A stretch of DNA of 64,000 nucleotides, taken from contig NZ_JYNS01000002.1 of the NCBI RefSeq assembly GCF_000934725.1, forward strand, positions 1 through 64,000, given 5' to 3'. Origin of the DNA: Methyloterricola oryzae (GTDB taxonomy: Bacteria; Pseudomonadota; Gammaproteobacteria; Methylococcales; Methylococcaceae). A program made the translations under genes and the position numbers. Of this stretch, positions 8,314 through 18,309 are shown in pieces. Under the pieces are notes generated by a model. The model had not been told where the DNA came from and ran no database searches. It worked only from the letters and a program-made list of their open reading frames with translations. Position 1 is the stretch's first letter. Every line of letters starts with the position of its first letter.

Positions 8314-10890
8314 TCACGTGCCGATTAAGAAGTAGTGAATCTCTGTGTTAAGTGCATTAATGTTCGCATATGCGCCGCCAGTAGGCCAATCCGCGTGCCA
8401 TCTAACAAGAAAAGTCCGGCTGCTTTTCGGTTTGCATTCAAGCGTCGTGAATTGCGCGTCCCCCAAGTTAGCAATTCCTTCGGAGACTATCGCCTTAACA
8501 AAGTATGAATTGGAATCGGTGAATGTTATATCATTTCCAAACCCAACTTCTATAGAATTTATACCTCTTGCTGAAGGGTCTATTGGCTTTTTTCCGAAAT
8601 ACAGTTTCATGCTCGATTTTGGACTAACAACCACGCTGCCGTTCGGGTTATATATATTGCCGTCCTTGTTGAGCCACATTAAATTACGTTGCAATTGACC
8701 ACCACTTAAATATTTGAACATTAACCTATCTGGATCATCTGCCATTGCTTCCAATTGCCAACTATGAGCACCATTTCTTATAGCAATTCTGCTTTCCTGT
8801 CCCAGCACTTCTAGCATGCCTACCTCGCCGGGTTCACCGACGCTTAGGCGTCCACTGACACCGACTCCGCCTTTCACCGCGAGCACGGTGTTGGCTTGTG
8901 TCTTACGAATACCGCTATTGCCGGAAATGCACATCCGCCCAGCGACAATGGCATCTCCGGCAAGGGTTAGCGCCGTAAACTTTATCAACTCAAGATACGA
9001 CCTGATGCTGACCATCGCAGGAGGCTTTTCATTGTCCATCAAACTTTCTATTGCTTGGCTAAATGCGACCTTGGCAAACAGAAGCGCATAGGGACGCCTT
9101 GCAGTCCCATTGTCTTGTTGAGCGGGCAAGGTAAGGGACAATATTTTCTCAGCGCCTAAATCACCCAGCAATTTTCGGGCAGCGCCATTGCTTTGTGAAT
9201 TGGTAGCAGGGTCTGGTGGGCTACTGATAGCCGCGTAGGAAACAACGGCAACAATATCCCACTCCTCGGCATTTTCATTCACCCACGTAGCCCATACATC
9301 CCACTGTAATTGGTCGCCGAAAACATTGTGTCCTGTGAATTTTCTTATCGATCCATCTGGTTTTAAAATCGTAGTGAGTAAAGTGCCGCTCTGAGTGTTC
9401 AAAGCGATGGCGTTATTATTCAACATCAAGCTCGGAGTGGGCCTGGTTTCGCCTACGTGTGAAACCCCCATTGCCTCTATCGAGATTTCCGTTTTGGGAA
9501 CCGGTTGCGGGGACAATGAAGAAGGGGTTATGCGAAGCGGGGATGCAATGTCTAGCGGCCTGTAACCAGCCTGGGATTTTACATTCCCGCCGACCGTCAA
9601 GTCCCCCGCCACTTCGAGCGCCGCTTTGATTGAGAGGGGGCCGGTCATGATATCTCCGGTCTTGCTCACCAAGCCCGTGGCCAGTGCCTGAAAGCTGAAG
9701 CGCTGGTCGCCATTTTGGTTGCTGTTCCATTGTTTTTGTCGATTCAGTTTGACCGTAGCCAAGGCACAATAATGATGCCGGAGACCGCGCGGGGGTTGAA
9801 AGCTGGAATCCGGCCATTCGATGGCATTGCCAAGCTGGCGCGTGGGAATCACCCAGTAATCGCCCGCGTTGTAAACTTCTCCGTCCTCGGCGCTGAAAAA
9901 TAGATTCAGGTTGTCGCCTACGACCATGGGCGTGTCTTTGTCCTTGGGCAAGCTCAGCTCACCTTTCGAATCCCATCCGCGTACGATCCATTCACCGCGT
10001 ACGATCCATTCACCAGTGAGATCCACTCCGTCCGGCCAACTTACGACTTCGATCTCGTCGCCCCGGACCGTCTTCACCTCCGCAAGAATGCCTGGAACAC
10101 GTTTGAGCATCCGCTCCCGGGTCGTCAGTTCAACGCAGGCTTTATCGCCAAAATTCGCACCGGTTTCCCTTCCTTTTCCGCTGAGCGTAATGGTTTTATC
10201 GGCGATTTTCTCCACGCGCGCCGCGATCGAACCGTTGTCCTTGCACCACTTGACGCTCGCAGTAGTTGCGCCGCCGCCCTGGTGAACCTCGACGCGATAC
10301 AGTTGGTTGTCCTGAATCACACCCACAGCCCTGGCCAGCATGGTTCCAGTGCTGAGTGGCGGATTTTCCCCAGTGGGCCGCCAATTGGGCAAATAGCTTT
10401 CGTTGGGAAGCGCCGGCGTAATCTTTACCTGCCAGACGTTGCGCAAGCGGGTCGACGTATCCGCGCCGGCCAGGGCGGGGTCAGCGATTCCCGCATCCTC
10501 CAGATACGTCACATGCTCTTGCCAGACATCCAGGTAGGCGACGTAATTGCCTTGAGTGTCGGGTAACGGTGGGTTGGGAAAATCAGGCTGACTGGCATAG
10601 GCCACTTTCTCGGGATTTTCGAACAGCAGGCCCGCGACGTAATATCGGCCGGCTCCGATGTAAAGCTGTCCGTTGTCTACGGTGATTTCGAACCCGCCCG
10701 GATCGGCCGGTGTTGGTTTGGGTGTCCCGCTCGACCCGATGAAATCGGTAATTTCGGTCGCGATCCGATGCTCCAGGATCTCCATCTGCTCGTTCCAGTC
10801 GGCGTCGATCTGGAGACGCCCTTGCTGCATTCTGACGCTGCTATAGCGCTTCTTTTCGTCGAAGGTGAAACGGGAAAAATCGCCCTTCAT
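8314..10890 (-). CDS. DUF6519-type fibre-like protein of the injection system
   Basis: The protein has 858 residues. The N-terminus (MKGDFSRFTFDEKKRYSSVRMQQGR, given here only as a description; QIDADWNEQ follows at about residue 30) is the DUF6519 signature found at the distal end of phage-tail-like clusters. Residues 1-380 are this conserved region. Residues 400-858 look like a tail-fibre part with repeated beta segments (LEVAGDLTVGGNVKSQAG and similar). The start has a good ribosome site (AAGGAGAA) 7 bases upstream. It is the last structural gene of the operon. The distal half is visibly AT-richer than the operon average, which fits a receptor-binding module that changes by exchange. The receptor-binding role is inferred. 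Confidence 0.75.
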   Translation of the reverse strand: MKGDFSRFTFDEKKRYSSVRMQQGRLQIDADWNEQMEILEHRIATEITDFIGSSGTPKPTPADPGGFEITVDNGQLYIGAGRYYVAGLLFENPEKVAYASQPDFPNPPLPDTQGNYVAYLDVWQEHVTYLEDAGIADPALAGADTSTRLRNVWQVKITPALPNESYLPNWRPTGENPPLSTGTMLARAVGVIQDNQLYRVEVHQGGGATTASVKWCKDNGSIAARVEKIADKTITLSGKGRETGANFGDKACVELTTRERMLKRVPGILAEVKTVRGDEIEVVSWPDGVDLTGEWIVRGEWIVRGWDSKGELSLPKDKDTPMVVGDNLNLFFSAEDGEVYNAGDYWVIPTRQLGNAIEWPDSSFQPPRGLRHHYCALATVKLNRQKQWNSNQNGDQRFSFQALATGLVSKTGDIMTGPLSIKAALEVAGDLTVGGNVKSQAGYRPLDIASPLRITPSSLSPQPVPKTEISIEAMGVSHVGETRPTPSLMLNNNAIALNTQSGTLLTTILKPDGSIRKFTGHNVFGDQLQWDVWATWVNENAEEWDIVAVVSYAAISSPPDPATNSQSNGAARKLLGDLGAEKILSLTLPAQQDNGTARRPYALLFAKVAFSQAIESLMDNEKPPAMVSIRSYLELIKFTALTLAGDAIVAGRMCISGNSGIRKTQANTVLAVKGGVGVSGRLSVGEPGEVGMLEVLGQESRIAIRNGAHSWQLEAMADDPDRLMFKYLSGGQLQRNLMWLNKDGNIYNPNGSVVVSPKSSMKLYFGKKPIDPSARGINSIEVGFGNDITFTDSNSYFVKAIVSEGIANLGDAQFTTLECKPKSSRTFLVRWHADWPTGGAYANINALNTEIHYFLIGT
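9979..10014. repeat. 18-bp in-frame tandem duplication inside the DUF6519 gene
   Basis: GCGTACGATCCATTCACC occurs twice back to back. In the protein it gives GEWIVR twice in a row. The two copies are identical, so the duplication is either recent or maintained. Confidence 0.95.
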
Positions 10891-10919
10891 CTTTTTGTTC
10901 TCCTTGTATGAAAGCTCAA

Positions 10920-12965
10920 TCAGGTCACGTAGAAGATCCCTGCTTCGAGCGACGATGGAAGATACTCGTCCAGCGCCTGCGCCAAATTGGCTTCTCTCTC
11001 ATAGGCATGGACGGAGTGAAAGGCGCCCATCTCTCCGCCGTCCTCGGCACCCCGCCGGATCTCAAGCGCGCATTGCATGGAGAGCTGAGCAAAGCCCGCA
11101 GAACCCCACTGCCGCGAGGTGAACGACGGAGTCAATCGACGTCGAATGGTCTCTTTTTCCTCGATGGCTTGCCCGGACAATCCCTGCGTGGCCAAGGCGA
11201 GGTCGGGCTGACAGCGGTACCGTTGCGGCGTGAAAGAACCCTCAGGGACGTAGCAAAACCGCATTCCACCCGATTGAGAGCGATAGATCGACACGGGATC
11301 GGTAAAAAGAACCTCCGACGCCAATTCCAGTGATTGCAGGTTCACCTCCCCGAAAACCGTAGCTCGCGACAGTTGCGCTCCCGGTCCATACGTTGTGTCG
11401 AGGGCGCCGCCGATGGCAACCCTCGATCCGCAAACGATGCTGTCGCTGATGACCAGCCGGGAGGTTTCGCCGGGCAGGCGTATGGGGCCCACCATGTTAT
11501 GGGCGATGGTGACTTGTAAGACATCGGCTATGTTTATCGCCTGCACGCCTTTGGGAATGCTGCAATGCGACAATTCAAGCCGCAGCTGGCCATTGGCCGC
11601 TTCCAACTCCAGCGGTTCTCCCAATCTGAGGCCCTGCAAGGTCAATACACACTCGCCTGACGCAGTGATCCGGAGTGGGCGAGTCCCGCGAATGCTGGGC
11701 CATGCCCCCGAGGCGGCCTCGATGACGACGGAGCCCGCGGCATTCAGTTGAATCTCCTCGAGCTCATAAACGCCGCTATCCATGATGCGGATGACGCTGG
11801 AGCCACCCGCATGTGGTTCCGACAGGGATGCAATCGCCTCCTTGAGGGTCGGGAATTGCGCCTCCGCCTGACCGCCGACGGTCAAGGTCGGTATCCCGGC
11901 CTCAAGTCCCGTACTCGACGGCACACGCCGGTAAGGACCTCCGCCCAATTCCCCCGAAAATCCATAGTGATAGCTCACGTCGATTTGGTCTTTCTCCCCA
12001 ACCTGACGCAGCACGAAACGGCCGTTGGTCACGTCGATGGCAGCAGAACGCTCCTGAGCTATCTGATAGTTTTCCCATTCATTTCCGTTCAGTGTGGCGC
12101 TCATCACTTCATGGGCGGGTATCGGACTGTCATTACGGTAGATGCAAAGCGCACGATTCGGTCCGTAAAAGTCGCTTGTCCCGAAATCTTTGCCGTTTGA
12201 GCGCTTTCGGCACGCTTCGAGGTCCCGCTGGAAAAGGTCATTGCTCAGCGCAATGGGAAGATTCGGGGCAAGGGCCTTTTGTGACATACCCGCCCGCGGC
12301 ATGGCGCGATTGAACAATGGCACGTCCGTCCCTAGCGGATCGAATCGGTAGGCGTTGCCGGCCGCGCGAGCAGGTTGCGTGTGCATGGGGAAGCTCGCCA
12401 GGCGCCAGACGAGCACACCCACATTCATCCTGTTGAAGCGTCCCCGGCCGCTGTTTATTCGCCGCATCTCGGGTCGAAATGCGCACTCGTTGAAAGCTGT
12501 GTACATTTGGGCAACCGCGGCCCGATTGCGCACGTCGGTAGTCATGCCCTTACCGTCCCGAACGTGCCGCACGTTCTGATTGGCCGTGATCCGCTCAAAA
12601 AACTCCACCACGCTGACACTCCAGCCGGTGGAGTCTTGAATAACTTCTTCCAGCGCTACCGAGACACCTTTGCGACGGCGATAGCCCAGGGTCTTGGCCA
12701 CGCGGGCGCGCTGGCTGACCGCGGGATGGCGAAAATCACCCAATCCCGACATTCCCAACAAGTCCCCGATGTACGGGACGACCCATTCGTCGCAGGTTTC
12801 TATGAACCAGTTTTCATACAGCGCACCGACATCGGCCTCGAGGACCTCCAGTTGCTGCTGCATCACGCCGAGCAAAGCACGCAAGGGTTCGCCCTGGTCC
12901 AGATCCCTCTGCCGGTAGATCGACGGTAACAGCTCGTAAAGGCGATCGGGTCTCGACTGGTTCAT
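10920..12965 (-). CDS. Phage tail protein I-like baseplate protein with beta-helix tail
   Basis: The protein is 681 residues from the ATG at 12965, where an upstream GAGGAG and AAGGA serve as ribosome site. The upstream in-frame extension overlaps the preceding gene and was dropped. Residues 1-120 match the tail protein I pattern (RLYELLPSIYRQRD, then WVVPYIGDLLG), which in contractile tails is a wedge component linking baseplate and fibres. Residues 390-560 show short repeated beta strands with alternating hydrophobics (VIRIMDSGVYELEEIQL, VVIEAASGAWPSIRG, LRLELSHCSI), like a right-handed parallel beta-helix. The protein probably joins the baseplate periphery to the fibre encoded just downstream. 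Confidence 0.75.
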   Translation of the reverse strand: MNQSRPDRLYELLPSIYRQRDLDQGEPLRALLGVMQQQLEVLEADVGALYENWFIETCDEWVVPYIGDLLGMSGLGDFRHPAVSQRARVAKTLGYRRRKGVSVALEEVIQDSTGWSVSVVEFFERITANQNVRHVRDGKGMTTDVRNRAAVAQMYTAFNECAFRPEMRRINSGRGRFNRMNVGVLVWRLASFPMHTQPARAAGNAYRFDPLGTDVPLFNRAMPRAGMSQKALAPNLPIALSNDLFQRDLEACRKRSNGKDFGTSDFYGPNRALCIYRNDSPIPAHEVMSATLNGNEWENYQIAQERSAAIDVTNGRFVLRQVGEKDQIDVSYHYGFSGELGGGPYRRVPSSTGLEAGIPTLTVGGQAEAQFPTLKEAIASLSEPHAGGSSVIRIMDSGVYELEEIQLNAAGSVVIEAASGAWPSIRGTRPLRITASGECVLTLQGLRLGEPLELEAANGQLRLELSHCSIPKGVQAINIADVLQVTIAHNMVGPIRLPGETSRLVISDSIVCGSRVAIGGALDTTYGPGAQLSRATVFGEVNLQSLELASEVLFTDPVSIYRSQSGGMRFCYVPEGSFTPQRYRCQPDLALATQGLSGQAIEEKETIRRRLTPSFTSRQWGSAGFAQLSMQCALEIRRGAEDGGEMGAFHSVHAYEREANLAQALDEYLPSSLEAGIFYVT

Positions 12966-12987
12966 CAGGTCCTTACTCTCCTCGAAT

Positions 12988-15504
12988 CTATCGACGGATC
13001 GTCCGGCTTGTGAGGGTGATACCGGCGACATTGACGGTGACCAATTCGGCGGCACGAACACCTTCTTCGCTGATCTGCGCCAATGTGGCCGTCAGCTCGG
13101 TGAGCAGCAGCGCCGATGAGCCGTTGAAGTAGAGTTCATCAAGATCGACGGCGACGACCCCGGCGACGCTCTGGATGACGGTGATCACCTCCGAGGCCGT
13201 GACGGGCTGGCCAAAGTCTCGCCGCTCAAAGGCGAACGCCTGACCCAACGCGATCTGGACCTTGAGCAGTACATCGTTTTCCGCATAGTCGCGATCCACC
13301 CAGACCATCGCGCTCACATTGAATTGCCTGGGCATATAGCCGGAAATCGAGCATCGCTGCCACGGATTGCCGGCCGCGGCGATGGCGTCGATCAGGGTTG
13401 TCCGAACCGCCGATTCATCGGCCAGCGGCATGCCTGTGACGTCCGCTGCCGTCAGGTGTACCAGTCGATTGGTGCCCGTCCATAGAAAAGCCGCCTTGAC
13501 CTTGCCGATACCGGGAAAGGCGCGGACGAAGTCTTCAACATCTCGCAAGGTCACGATACGACCGAGGGTGGTCGTGCTTCTCGGGCTCCCCGCCCGCGTC
13601 TGCTCGACGGATTCCGGCGACTTGCCTCCATAGGCAGGCAGCGGATTATTCACGGCCTTTACGCCGAGCGGCCGGGTTTGGAGCAAGCTGAGCGAACCGG
13701 CGTCCACATTTCCTTCATTCCCGAGACCCGCCCGGTAACTGGCCACGACATTCTCCTGTCCTGTCGGCAACCTGGCGCCGCGGACACCATCCCCAAATAT
13801 TACAAAGGAGTCACTCGCTTGATTGCGCCTGATAACATAGACTCGGTCAGCCGGCGTGGCTCCCTCAAAGCTGGGAACCTGGCGCCACGACACGCCGTTG
13901 ACCCGAATCGTGAGCGTGCTCGACGCACCTAGCGCGTTGGATGACGAGATGTAGGTCAGCGGTGCGTGAGCGAGACGAAAGCGCTGAAAGGCCAGCTGAG
14001 CGTTTCCGCTGCCGATCACCTCGTTCGTGACTGACTCGCCGTGGGTCGCCGAAACGACATTGCCCGAGATGGTGACGGTCGAACGGACGTATTGAAATTT
14101 GAGGGCGTCGCGCAGACGGAGCGAAGCGCCGTCGCAATTCTCGAGTTCGGCGAATTCAGCGACGCGAACGCCGGAACTTTTGCTCCAGGCCTGTCCACTC
14201 ACCAGCAGACGGCGTCCTGCCGGCAAGGCAGTTACCAGCTGATCTAGGCGGATGAAGGAGGACTTGCCGAACTCTTCCAAAGGCGACTCGGCCAGCGTCA
14301 GAGCTTCGTTCGCGAAATAGACCTTCGTGGTTCGAAGACCATATCCGTCCATCGAAGGCACGGCCCCGACCGGGCTCAGTTTCACCCTTGTGATCTGGTT
14401 CGACAGCAGGAAATCATTCCGAAAAACGGTGGAGACCTGCTTAACAGTGCCATAAAGCACATTCGTGCCGTCAACCAGAACCAGCCATCCCCCGGGCTGA
14501 ATGTCGGGAAAGACACGCTCCAGATCAATTTCTATCTCTCCCGACGGTAAAACTGCCTCAATTCGGAATTCAGCCCAAGCCAGATTTTCTTCGCTGTCCG
14601 GTCCAAGCTTCAGGCGATCCTGAAGTTCCGCCGAGAGCGTTTTCGGATCCGGTGCATTATGTCCGAATAAGGAAGCTTCGGAGCGCAGTGCGAAACACGT
14701 CGGAACCGGATCGAATTCCCAAGTCAGGCTCAATCCGTCGCGCCAGGACAGCAAGGTTGTGCCCGCGTCGGCCTGAGCATCCACCCGCGTCAGCTGTCGA
14801 AATTCACAGTTCTGTATCGAACGCACACTGACCCGCTCCGGGCTCAAATCACCCTGTTCCCAATGCACGAACAAAATGCCGTTGCCTGGCAAAAGCCGAG
14901 TCGTGGTGCCCTTACAAACAAGCGAAGTCGCACCGTACGATATGACCTGGTCTGTGTAACGCACTGGCCGAAGCTCGTTCCATTCCGCCCGCGCCTCGAG
15001 CAGTTCGCTGGTTTCAAAGGTCTGTGGCATCTGTCCCTGAGCGGGAATGCTCTGCACTTTGGTGCCTGCCGGCACCTTGACCACCGCCGGCACACCGGGC
15101 AAATCGTCGACCGTGAATACCAGATCGGCCGCTGCCGCCAGGCCGGGATCGGTCTCGTGTCCGACCAGTTGCGCGAGGTGGAGCAGGGATTGCGGCTCGC
15201 TGGCGGTCCGCAGGAATCCCTCGTTGACGATGCGTTCCTGATAAAAGCCCAGCACATCGCCCACGGTAGCCCAGGCGTCGATTAGGGCGATGGCAGGATC
15301 GTCGGACTCCCGCGTCATCAAGGCCCCGAGTGGCCGCTTCGCATCGGCCCGATCCGGTGCATAGGCTTGCATGGCCGCCAGCATCCGCTGCCTAAACGAT
15401 CCATGAGTCCCAACCCGGTAGTGCAGTACACTAAGGCCCGGCGGATTTGCGCGAGCCAACTCAGGGTCGTCGGTTGCCGGGAGATCCATGGATGACGTGC
15501 TCAT
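12988..15504 (-). CDS. Putative baseplate assembly protein (gpJ/gp47-like, second copy)
   Basis: The 838-residue protein is of the large baseplate J type. An N-terminal helical region (RMLAAMQAYAPDR, LIDAWATVGDVLGFYQERIVNEGFLRTA) is followed by beta-rich central domains. The C-terminal J-like core has FIVFGDGVRGARLPTG, VASYRAGLGNEGNVDAG and TLRDVEDFVRAFPGIGKVKA. Its ATG overlaps the stop of the preceding J-type gene by 4 bases, so the two are probably translationally coupled. Two J-like proteins are usual in eCIS clusters, where they build the wedge of the baseplate. Confidence 0.85.
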   Translation of the reverse strand: MSTSSMDLPATDDPELARANPPGLSVLHYRVGTHGSFRQRMLAAMQAYAPDRADAKRPLGALMTRESDDPAIALIDAWATVGDVLGFYQERIVNEGFLRTASEPQSLLHLAQLVGHETDPGLAAAADLVFTVDDLPGVPAVVKVPAGTKVQSIPAQGQMPQTFETSELLEARAEWNELRPVRYTDQVISYGATSLVCKGTTTRLLPGNGILFVHWEQGDLSPERVSVRSIQNCEFRQLTRVDAQADAGTTLLSWRDGLSLTWEFDPVPTCFALRSEASLFGHNAPDPKTLSAELQDRLKLGPDSEENLAWAEFRIEAVLPSGEIEIDLERVFPDIQPGGWLVLVDGTNVLYGTVKQVSTVFRNDFLLSNQITRVKLSPVGAVPSMDGYGLRTTKVYFANEALTLAESPLEEFGKSSFIRLDQLVTALPAGRRLLVSGQAWSKSSGVRVAEFAELENCDGASLRLRDALKFQYVRSTVTISGNVVSATHGESVTNEVIGSGNAQLAFQRFRLAHAPLTYISSSNALGASSTLTIRVNGVSWRQVPSFEGATPADRVYVIRRNQASDSFVIFGDGVRGARLPTGQENVVASYRAGLGNEGNVDAGSLSLLQTRPLGVKAVNNPLPAYGGKSPESVEQTRAGSPRSTTTLGRIVTLRDVEDFVRAFPGIGKVKAAFLWTGTNRLVHLTAADVTGMPLADESAVRTTLIDAIAAAGNPWQRCSISGYMPRQFNVSAMVWVDRDYAENDVLLKVQIALGQAFAFERRDFGQPVTASEVITVIQSVAGVVAVDLDELYFNGSSALLLTELTATLAQISEEGVRAAELVTVNVAGITLTSRTIRR

Positions 15505-17954
15505 ATCCCACCTTCCAGGGCAAAATCGATCATGCCGTTTTCAGGCGCGGCGGCATTGTTTTCGAGACGAATCACCTCAAGCGGACCCACGGCGATGCGG
15601 CCTTCACGAAGTTCTCCTGCATCATTACGTCCCCAGCGGCGGAAACGCGGCGGCGTTTGTTGCGGGTTTTGCGCGGCAATGTCCACGCGAACGACTCCGG
15701 GTATGTTCATGGCGGTCGTGACCAGCTGACTTAAAAAGACAGGCTGGCCGAAACCGAAATTCTCGAAATGGAAAAAGCCGCGCCGCCCTTTGGAAAGCTC
15801 ATAGGTACTGAACGCCTCTTGCAGCGATTGCCGAATGGTGCTTCGGAACGACTGCGCCGCCACCTTTACCGGCAGCAAGATATCCAGGGCCACGTATCGT
15901 GGCGGAGACACTTCGATGTCCACGCCGGCCAATCGGTAGCGTTCCAGAAATTGACGCATCTCTTGCCGGAATGCGTCGTCGACCGGGCGCCCGTCGCGTC
16001 GGAGAACCGATACGAAGGCCGTGTACCAACTTCCTGTCCAGCGCAGTACGGCTGCCGCTTGCAGGACTTCGGGATGACGCATGGCCATCGCCTCGTAGTC
16101 TGCGGTTGCCACGCAGCGCTCCTGGGTCTTGTAAGCCCATGGTGCAGCCTGCCTCACTTGGTTGATCGATTCCGGCGAAATTCCGCCTTGTGCGGCAAGG
16201 GGGTTGCGAACCGCGACCACGGCCCCCGTGATGCCCGGTTCGTCGGTGATCAAGTGCGTAATCGACTCCGGCCCCACATTCCCGCTCGGACCATTACCCG
16301 CCCTGTATCTCGCCTGGAAGCGAATTTCAGGCTCGGGGCGAATGCCCCAGGTTCCGTCGCCAAAGCGGAGTTGAGCTTTGCCGTCGTTTTGCATCTCCGC
16401 GACGAACGCGGTGGAAAAGGCGTCGCTGTCCAAAAGGTCCGGACGGGGGGGCCAATCGAATTTGCCGTCATGCAGCACAATCTGGGGAACCGCCAGCCGG
16501 GGGTCCTGGCTCAATTCCGTCTTGGCCGCGGCCGAGCGTGCTTTTGCGTCGTCATAGGGAACGGCGTGCGTCAGGCCGGGCACCGCCAAGGCCGGGCGAT
16601 AGCGGCCGGCGAGTGGGACCGGCGGCAAGCTCTCGGTCAATTCGACTCCGTGATCGGCCAACACGATGTTGCCGCGGACCACCGCCAGCGGTTCGGTCCC
16701 ATTGCCATCGGCGATTGCCAGATCAAACGGCAAGGCATCGGCAACCTGCCATGCCACGTCGACGATTGGCGTGTCCGCGAGCGGGTCGCGGCTGGCTACG
16801 ACTTGAGTCAGCCGCAACGGATGGCGCAAGGTGAAATCCGCCCCGTCAGCCGAAGAGGAAGTGGCATTGCGAATTTGCTCGAAGATCAACACGTCGCCGA
16901 TTTGCAGGGCCAATCCCTTGTCCCGCAGCGTGGCGGCAACGCTCCCCTGAGGCAAAACGAATGGCTTCGCTCCCCAGGTATAAATCTCGATTTGATTGTG
17001 CGCCGAATACAACTCGGCCGGGTGAAGCGTCGCAAATCCATCCGCCCCGGAATCGATGGCGGCCTTGAACGACTGCGAGTCCATGACGGGGCCGGCCCCC
17101 GCCGACCGCAACAACCGAGTTCCGGCTTCCAGGGTAATGTGGGGAATGTCTACGTTGACCTGAATCTGCACCCAAACCCTGGCGTTGCAGCCTTCGTGCA
17201 TGGCGTAGTCGACCAACCGCGCATGCCGGCGCACGGAAATCCGCTGTCGCGCTGTCTCCAGATAGGCCTCGGTGGCGACGGCGTCCTGGTAATAGCTGAG
17301 TTGGTCGGCGGCATACGCCAGGATCTCGACCAGAACATTGCCGATGTCGGCTTCATGGCGCTCCTTCCAGTCCGGAAGGAGCAGATCCAGCCGATTGAGC
17401 ATCAACTGGCGAAAACTCGCGTAATCCTTGGCGAGATAATCGATTTCGGTCGGATCGGCCTGCGCTGGCAGCGACATCACTAACTTGAGCGGATCCAGAT
17501 TGCCGGGGAGATTGGCGTTCAGCGAAAAATCGACGCTGTCGAAAAACGGATCGAGGTTTTCGATCCCCAGCAACTTCAAGGTATAAGTGCCATAGATGCC
17601 GGCGCCCCGCGTGGAGCCCGCGTCGAACTCGATCGTCACAATAAGCTGATCGTTCACTTCGCCCTGTGTCGGCGCTTCGACAACGCGGATGTTGTTCGCG
17701 GGAGTTCCGGAACCTGTGGTAATCCGGATGCTTCCCAAGGGAATGGAGTCCGGTTTCGCGGGGATCTGTAGTTTGGCGTCGTCGCCCTTTGCCCGGATGA
17801 AGTGGAGGATCAGCAGCCAGCGCGACGGTTGCCCTTCGTTCAGCGGACCGATGACATCGACAAAATCGATTCCGATCTGACGGCCGTGCGCCGCCACCGC
17901 TTGCCGGCGCTGATCGAGAAAGGCCGTTTGGTCCTTCAGTGCGGCGAGATTCAT
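15501..17954 (-). CDS. Putative baseplate assembly protein (gpJ/gp47-like, first copy)
   Basis: The protein has 817 residues. A beta-rich N-terminal domain of about 150 residues precedes the typical helical motif EIDYLAKDYASFRQLMLNRL, then DIGNVLVEILAYAADQLSYYQD. The C-terminal part has the J-family core (LRFGDGTWGIRPE, ARYRAGNGPSGNVGPESI, CVATADYEAMAMRHPEVLQAA). It corresponds to the Afp11/Pvc11 position, next to gp25. The gene starts 2 bases after the gp25 stop and overlaps the second J gene by 4 bases. Confidence 0.88.
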   Translation of the reverse strand: MNLAALKDQTAFLDQRRQAVAAHGRQIGIDFVDVIGPLNEGQPSRWLLILHFIRAKGDDAKLQIPAKPDSIPLGSIRITTGSGTPANNIRVVEAPTQGEVNDQLIVTIEFDAGSTRGAGIYGTYTLKLLGIENLDPFFDSVDFSLNANLPGNLDPLKLVMSLPAQADPTEIDYLAKDYASFRQLMLNRLDLLLPDWKERHEADIGNVLVEILAYAADQLSYYQDAVATEAYLETARQRISVRRHARLVDYAMHEGCNARVWVQIQVNVDIPHITLEAGTRLLRSAGAGPVMDSQSFKAAIDSGADGFATLHPAELYSAHNQIEIYTWGAKPFVLPQGSVAATLRDKGLALQIGDVLIFEQIRNATSSSADGADFTLRHPLRLTQVVASRDPLADTPIVDVAWQVADALPFDLAIADGNGTEPLAVVRGNIVLADHGVELTESLPPVPLAGRYRPALAVPGLTHAVPYDDAKARSAAAKTELSQDPRLAVPQIVLHDGKFDWPPRPDLLDSDAFSTAFVAEMQNDGKAQLRFGDGTWGIRPEPEIRFQARYRAGNGPSGNVGPESITHLITDEPGITGAVVAVRNPLAAQGGISPESINQVRQAAPWAYKTQERCVATADYEAMAMRHPEVLQAAAVLRWTGSWYTAFVSVLRRDGRPVDDAFRQEMRQFLERYRLAGVDIEVSPPRYVALDILLPVKVAAQSFRSTIRQSLQEAFSTYELSKGRRGFFHFENFGFGQPVFLSQLVTTAMNIPGVVRVDIAAQNPQQTPPRFRRWGRNDAGELREGRIAVGPLEVIRLENNAAAPENGMIDFALEGGI

Positions 17955-17956
17955 AA

Positions 17957-18307
17957 CTACCGCTCGAATTGCGCCGTCACGCGCTGTTGGGTCCGCTTCA
18001 CCAGGTACTGCACCGATACTCGCAAGCTGGCGTCCTCGCTGCTGACATCAACCCCTTCCACCTGAATCAAATCCCCCAGCCATTGCTGCAGAGACCCTTG
18101 CACCATGAATTGAACCGCCGTGGCAAGCTCTTCACTGGCGGGAGCGAAAACCAGCTGCATCAGTCCGGTGCCGAAATCGGGGCGGTTGACCCGTTCTCCG
18201 GGCAGGGTGAACAGGAGCTGTTCGATTATCTGCCGGATATGTTCATCCTCACCGGCGAGAGCAGTCCGGCCGCGCCCGTCAACCTGAAACGGAAAGGCGA
18301 TCTGCAT
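17957..18307 (-). CDS. GPW/gp25-family baseplate wedge protein (sheath initiator)
   Basis: The protein is 116 residues from the ATG at 18307. The gp25 core is recognisable (DEHIRQIIEQLLFTLPGERV, NRPDFGTGLMQLVF, VQFMVQGSLQQWL). In T4 and in eCIS this lysozyme-like protein sits at the baseplate and nucleates sheath polymerisation. The gene follows the PAAR-like gene by 2 bases. The longer upstream open frame overlaps the PAAR-like gene in another frame and has no family resemblance. Confidence 0.9.
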   Translation of the reverse strand: MQIAFPFQVDGRGRTALAGEDEHIRQIIEQLLFTLPGERVNRPDFGTGLMQLVFAPASEELATAVQFMVQGSLQQWLGDLIQVEGVDVSSEDASLRVSVQYLVKRTQQRVTAQFER

Positions 18308-18309
18308 GC

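Noticed and set aside
15768-17483. Open plus-strand frame of 571 codons
   Set aside because: It is antisense to the first baseplate J gene, whose family motifs and overlaps with neighbours are convincing. The frame is an effect of high GC content and has no family pattern.
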